Shown here: positions 60,049 through 64,000 of the stretch, one piece after another | Layout: each line of letters opens with the position of its first letter | Position numbering within the stretch: the first letter of the stretch is position 1 | Source of the DNA: JALHNI01 sp031367405 | Lineage (GTDB): Bacteria > Acidobacteriota > Terriglobia > Bryobacterales > Bryobacteraceae | NCBI GenBank assembly: GCA_031367405.1 | Contig: JANLPT010000050.1 | Span: 24,483-88,482 of the forward strand | Reading direction: 5' to 3' | DNA length: 64,000 bases | Program-made: the position numbers and the translations under genes | Notes under the pieces: generated by a model | Databases searched by the model: none | What the model saw: the letters and a program-made list of their open reading frames with translations, nothing else | What the model was told of the DNA's origin: nothing

Positions 60049-63000
60049 CTAGAACGAGAACCGGGCTGAGATCTGCATCACGCGGGGCGGACGAACCGAG
60101 GTCACCGCGCCGAAGCCATTGCGGTTGCCCGTTTCCGAGGCCAGATTGGTGGCCACCGGATTGGCCAGACTGGCGATATTCACCGTTGTGTTGTACGCGT
60201 CGAACTGTGTATGGTTCAGAGCATTGAAGGCATCGAGACGAAGCTCGAGGCCGATGCTCTCTTTGAACCTAAACTTCTTGGACAGGGTGGCGTCCAGGGA
60301 GTTGATGGGCGAGCGATTGAGAAAGTTGCGTCCGGACTCGAGGCCGACGCTGCCCAGTCGGGGGGCGGCGAAGGCGGTGACGTCGAACTGGCGGTAAGGG
60401 TCACTGCTGTTGCCGGAGCCGGGCTTGCCGACGATGGCGATGCGGCCGCCTTCGATCTGCTGGCTGCCGATGACGCCATAGCCGGACAGGCCCGCGATGT
60501 TGGCGAAGACGTTAAACGGGGCACCGGTCTGGTAGCGGTAGATGCCGGAAATGGACCAGCCGTTGAGCCCGAGGCCCAAAATCCTGTTCTGCGTGGCTTT
60601 GGGAATTTCGTATACCCAGTTGATGTTGAAGTTCTGGCGGCGATCGAAGTCCTGCGGACCGTAGTTGGCGAGCCGCTGGTTGGTGTCGGCGCGGACCGCG
60701 CCAAAGCCGTTGATGCCAGGCAGGTCAGCACCTTGGGTGCCGAGCGCCTTGCTCCAGGTGTGGGTGACGCCCAGGAGGAGGCCTTTGCTAAAGCGGCGAT
60801 TCAAGGACATCTGCAGCGAATGGTAGTTGGAACTGGAAGCCGGTTCGATGTAGGAGATGTTCCCGAAGCCCTGGTAGGGGCGAAGGAAGTCAACGGCTAA
60901 GGAGGACTGGCCGGGATCAGTGGTATTGCGCGCCACGGTGGGGTCCTGGTTGCCGGGCTGATAGGCAGCGCCATAAGACGGCGCATTGATGTTGCGGCGT
61001 TGCAGAAGGTGCGAGCCGACGGTGCCCACGTAAGATACGTCGAGCACGGAATCGAGGAATGTCTTCTTCTGGATGCCGATGTTGAACGAGTAAGACGTCG
61101 GCGACTTGCCGCCACGGTCATAAGCGACGAGGGCGGGCGGTCCGAGAATGACGGGGCCGCTGGCGATCGTCTGCGCTTGGCCGAAGAAGTACGTCGGCTG
61201 CAGCGTGGTGGGCGGGTTGGTCAACAAGTCGAAGACCACGTTGCCCTGCGGACGATCGTAGAACATGCCGCCGCCGCCGCGCACCACCATGCTTTGGGTG
61301 CCGAAGACGTCGTAAGCGAAGCCGAAGCGGGGTGCGAAATGAATACCGCGGTTCTTGTAGAGTCCCGGCTCAATGCCGGCCCCGGCTTGCAGAACGCCGT
61401 TCAGGATCTTACCGGAGTTTGGCACCAGCCGGCCGATGTAAGCGCCATCGATCGTATTCGTGAGCGATGGGACGGCCCCGCCCAGCAAGGTGGCATCGGC
61501 CGCGCGGCGATTGGCACCGGAGCAAGGCGTGATGTTGCTCACGCAGACGGGCCGGTAAAGGCGAGAGGCGTCAGAGCTATTGAACCGGTCCGGCGAGAAG
61601 TTAGAGGTCTGCAAGTCCTCGTCATATTGCGGCTGAATCCAGTAGAAACGCATGCCGTAATCGAGCGTCAGGCGGCTGTTGACTTTCCAGTTGTCCTGCG
61701 CGAACCATTCCACGTTGTTGTAGCGGTACTTACCGATGAAGTAACCGGAGGCTTGCGTGAACTGGTTATAGATGCCGAGGGCCGCGTTGGCGAAACCGAA
61801 GCCCGTGTCGAGCGGATTGTTCGTGTTGTCCACGAAGTTGTACTGGCCATTGTTATTGGCAAAGCTACTTTGCGGCTTGAAGCTGTTCTGCCAAAACCCA
61901 CCGAACTTAATGGTGTGTTTCTCGATGATCTTCGATATGGACGCCGACCAATCACGCGTCGTATTGAAGTTATAGAATGGCGCGTTGTTCGAACCGATGT
62001 TCGGGCCGTTGGCGATACGGCCGCCATTGAAGATGAACTGGGGCGGCGAATCGATCTTGACGGCGTTGGGGAAAACCACGGGCAGGTCGCTCAAGCCGAG
62101 GCCCTTGCGGTTGAACTTGGGGTTCGCCGGGTTGATGTCGATGGAGTTGTGGCTGCCGCCGATGGTCACTTCCAGGATCGTGGTCGGATTGATGGAGCCG
62201 GTGAGAGTGAAAGCGTAGCTGTTACGCGGATTGGGGAGCACGACGTTGAAATCTGGCATGTTCGACGCGAGCACGAAGGAGCCGTAGGGCAGCACTTGGT
62301 CGTTCTTCACTTTGACGTAACGGCCCGAGAGGCGCCAGTTGCTGTTCAGGTTGTAGTCCATGCGGAGCAAGTCCTGAATCTGCGGTTGGCTCGAAGGCTG
62401 CTCGGTGATGTAGTTGAAGCCGACGCCCGTGGTGTTCGGCTGCGGATAGATCTTCAGGATATTGAGGCCGGTGCCATAGAGGCGGCTGGGAGGAATGCGG
62501 CCGAGGACACCGCCGTCGGCGAAACAGCCGGCGGCGTTGGTGGCGTTGCAGGGCTGGTTCGTCGTGTAGTCGCGGATGAAGGGGAACAGGATGCCCGATT
62601 GGTCGACGGTCTTCGAGAAGTCGCCGGTACGCTCAAGGGCGGTGGGGACGGTGACGCGCGTAGGTCCGGCGGCCGGATTGAAGCGTTTCTGGTCCTCATG
62701 GCTGTAGAAGAAGAAGAGCTTCTGGCGGTCGGCATTGAAGACCTTGGGGATAAACACCGGACCGCCGATAGTGAAGCCGAGGTCGCGCTGATCGATGCGC
62801 TGTTTGTTGATGTGGTTGGTGGCCGTGCTGTCGCGGTTGTTGATCCAGGTGTTGGCGCTCATGCCGTCGTGACGGCGGAAGCCATAAGCGGAGCCATGGA
62901 AGTCCTTGGTGCCGCCACGGGTCACGGCGCTGATTTGCGCGCCGGCGGAACGGCCATATTCGGCCTGGTAATTGGAGGTGAGCACCTTGAACTCGGAGAC

Positions 63001-63681
63001 CGAGTCGAGGTTCAAGCTAAGGAGAGTACCGTTGTTGCCGGTGTCGACGATGGCCACGCCATCGAGCGTCAGGTTGTTGGCGCTGCTGCGAAGGCCGTTG
63101 GCGAAGATGTTGGTGATAGCATCGCTCGAACCGTTGTTGGTATTGAAGATGATGCCAGGAACGATGGAAGCCAGCGGCGTAAAGCCACGGCCGTTCACCG
63201 CGACGCTCCGCAGAATCTCTCCTTGCAGCGCAAGCGAGCGTTCAGCGCTGGCCGACTGCACCAGCGTGGCTTCGGCCGTCACGCTGACCGTATCGGTGGT
63301 CGCACCGACTTCCAGCGTCACATTGCCCAGGGCGAGTTTGTCATTGGCCACCATTAACAGGTTGGTCCGCTCGGTTCGCTTAAAGCCTTTGGCCTCCACC
63401 GAGACCGTGTAACTACCGGGGGGCACGATCGGGAAAGTGAAGCGGCCTTCACGATCGGTCGTCGTGGTTTGCAGAACGCCCTTGGAGTCGTCCCTCATGT
63501 TGAGCGTGGCACCAGCCACAGCCGATTGCTGCTGATCGATCACCGTTCCGGTCAATGAACCGCTCGTCGTTTGCGCCTGCAAAAGACTCGCCGCGAAAAG
63601 GGAGCAAATGGATAGGATCTGGGCTACATTGCCCCACCGTGGTAACCGAGACAGACTCAGTCTCATAGTAAGAATTCTCAT
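60049..63681 (-). CDS. TonB-dependent receptor-like outer-membrane protein (Oar-like)
   Basis: A 1,210-residue outer-membrane barrel of the same kind as the one at 15726-19127. It has a signal peptide (VAQILSICSLFAASLLQA), an N-terminal carboxypeptidase-regulatory domain (SLTGTVIDQQQSAVAGATLNM, PPGSYTVSVEAKGF), a plug region (LALQGEILRSVAVNGRGF, LTLDGVAIVDTGNNG) and a long barrel ending VMQISARFSF with a C-terminal Phe. The ligand is unknown. The open frame starts at a TTG (63720); the ATG at 63681 is used, and one at 63666 is equally possible. A perfect TATAAT lies 70 nt upstream. It converges on the Rcp1-type receiver and shares a bidirectional terminator with it. Confidence 0.87.
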   Translation of the reverse strand: MRILTMRLSLSRLPRWGNVAQILSICSLFAASLLQAQTTSGSLTGTVIDQQQSAVAGATLNMRDDSKGVLQTTTTDREGRFTFPIVPPGSYTVSVEAKGFKRTERTNLLMVANDKLALGNVTLEVGATTDTVSVTAEATLVQSASAERSLALQGEILRSVAVNGRGFTPLASIVPGIIFNTNNGSSDAITNIFANGLRSSANNLTLDGVAIVDTGNNGTLLSLNLDSVSEFKVLTSNYQAEYGRSAGAQISAVTRGGTKDFHGSAYGFRRHDGMSANTWINNRDSTATNHINKQRIDQRDLGFTIGGPVFIPKVFNADRQKLFFFYSHEDQKRFNPAAGPTRVTVPTALERTGDFSKTVDQSGILFPFIRDYTTNQPCNATNAAGCFADGGVLGRIPPSRLYGTGLNILKIYPQPNTTGVGFNYITEQPSSQPQIQDLLRMDYNLNSNWRLSGRYVKVKNDQVLPYGSFVLASNMPDFNVVLPNPRNSYAFTLTGSINPTTILEVTIGGSHNSIDINPANPKFNRKGLGLSDLPVVFPNAVKIDSPPQFIFNGGRIANGPNIGSNNAPFYNFNTTRDWSASISKIIEKHTIKFGGFWQNSFKPQSSFANNNGQYNFVDNTNNPLDTGFGFANAALGIYNQFTQASGYFIGKYRYNNVEWFAQDNWKVNSRLTLDYGMRFYWIQPQYDEDLQTSNFSPDRFNSSDASRLYRPVCVSNITPCSGANRRAADATLLGGAVPSLTNTIDGAYIGRLVPNSGKILNGVLQAGAGIEPGLYKNRGIHFAPRFGFAYDVFGTQSMVVRGGGGMFYDRPQGNVVFDLLTNPPTTLQPTYFFGQAQTIASGPVILGPPALVAYDRGGKSPTSYSFNIGIQKKTFLDSVLDVSYVGTVGSHLLQRRNINAPSYGAAYQPGNQDPTVARNTTDPGQSSLAVDFLRPYQGFGNISYIEPASSSNYHSLQMSLNRRFSKGLLLGVTHTWSKALGTQGADLPGINGFGAVRADTNQRLANYGPQDFDRRQNFNINWVYEIPKATQNRILGLGLNGWSISGIYRYQTGAPFNVFANIAGLSGYGVIGSQQIEGGRIAIVGKPGSGNSSDPYRQFDVTAFAAPRLGSVGLESGRNFLNRSPINSLDATLSKKFRFKESIGLELRLDAFNALNHTQFDAYNTTVNIASLANPVATNLASETGNRNGFGAVTSVRPPRVMQISARFSF

Positions 63682-63750
63682 TTCTTTGGATCGAATAACC
63701 TCTGGAAACGGAAACTTCAAATTTCCGCAGACACGAAGCGCAGTGTGGGA

Positions 63751-63780
63751 ATTATATATCGTTCACACGTCCTTCCACAA
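63751..63780 (-). promoter_or_regulatory. Candidate sigma-70 promoter of the second receptor gene
   Basis: On the minus strand TTGTGG (63780-63775) is followed after 18 bp by a perfect TATAAT (63756-63751). Transcription would begin near 63744, leaving about 63 nt of leader before the ATG at 63681. The -10 match is strong and the -35 moderate. Confidence 0.5.
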
Positions 63781-63957
63781 TCCTCTACACCAGGATTGGC
63801 CCTTAAGATTAGGTAATGTAACACTCGGTCCTGCGTCTGAAACAAACCAATCCGCCATCGGCAATCGCGACTCGCGATGGTTCTGTTTGCTCGCAAAAAG
63901 CTCCTCAGAGCACGAGTGCCCGACCGCCTGACTACCGGCAGCAAACCAGCCGGGAAC

Positions 63958-64000
63958 GCAGTGACCGGGTCCGCTCGGCCGTCGACAACCCGGTCACTGC
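63958..64000. repeat. Perfect 13-bp inverted repeat at the window end
   Basis: GCAGTGACCGGGT (63958-63970) is the exact reverse complement of ACCCGGTCACTGC (63988-64000), with a 17-nt loop. The right arm ends at the window edge, so the stem may continue. It could be a terminator or part of a larger repeat. The remaining 63781-63957 segment shows no convincing gene. Confidence 0.6.

Noticed and set aside
61000..63357. A 785-codon plus-strand open frame opposite the second receptor gene
   Set aside because: Its translation is rich in Arg, Val, Glu and Asp with no domain, and it mirrors codon bias of the minus-strand receptor, which has clear domains and a signal peptide.
63717..63944. A 75-codon minus-strand frame upstream of the second receptor
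   Set aside because: It lies across the candidate promoter, has no ribosome site or hydrophobic or domain pattern, and is probably chance.

Overview
The window looks like chromosomal DNA of an acidobacterium, probably of the Solibacter/Bryobacter group. This is inferred from family content, not from a marker gene. The pointers are two Oar-like TonB-dependent-receptor proteins of about 1,130-1,210 residues with an N-terminal carboxypeptidase-regulatory domain, two FG-GAP/UnbV (CRTAC1) proteins, exported haem proteins joined to copper-monooxygenase-like or TPR domains, paired DinB proteins, and high GC with dense, often overlapping genes. No insertion sequence, prophage, CRISPR array or rRNA is visible.

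Layout. 1-1213 (-): siroheme methyltransferase cobA followed by a truncated 4Fe-4S electron-transfer subunit, suggesting nitrate/nitrite assimilation. 1554-4506 (+): a tldD/pmbA pair whose TldD carries a Tat-like signal. 4505-6042 (+): a small accessory patch with a Phd/VapC-type toxin-antitoxin pair preceded by three palindromes, then a deletion remnant of an AAA-ATPase/DUF4276 pair. 6046-12530: periplasmic redox genes, namely a PQQ alcohol dehydrogenase with the lanthanide-type Asp pair and its overlapping dihaem cytochrome c, a haem/copper-monooxygenase-like protein, an exported esterase with a DUF3817 protein, and a dihaem DUF1111 oxidoreductase. 12679-19127 (-): MATE transporter, CRTAC1 lipoprotein and TonB-dependent receptor. 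19544-21844 (+): a seven-haem/TPR fusion. 21962-25705 (-): an overlapping operon of TrmH-type methyltransferase, rarA, ECF sigma factor and anti-sigma-like protein. 25741-29485 (+): pgm, tRNA-Met and lepA. 29520-35039: two DinB proteins, an HD-GYP response regulator, a second CRTAC1 protein and an exported DUF4394-truncated haemoglobin fusion. 35261-42956 (+): a hybrid histidine kinase, HAD phosphatase, zinc-ribbon methyltransferase and SWIM/SNF2 helicase. 43027-46314: a CheY-like receiver, an OmpA/coiled-coil protein and a soluble kinase. 46365-55511: tRNA-Ser, whose antisense strand holds the end of a 2,992-residue cyclic beta-1,2-glucan synthase, itself overlapped by a small membrane protein gene. 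55805-59930 (+): DUF2383 protein, CHASE3/PAS kinase, lmo0937-type peptide and Rcp1-type receiver. 60049-63681 (-): the second TonB-dependent receptor.

The most unusual signals are these. An exact 22-nt dispersed element recurs at gene boundaries. In-frame 12-nt (or 24-nt) tandem repeats cluster at four places in three overlapping signalling genes. The beta-propeller/globin fusion is exported. Two receivers have altered key residues (Asp to Glu, Lys to Gln). A helicase gene appears to start at ACG behind an ideal ribosome binding site. The glucan synthase gene ends inside tRNA-Ser and begins inside an unlisted 51-residue membrane protein gene.

All domain names come from reading motifs by eye; no database search was run.
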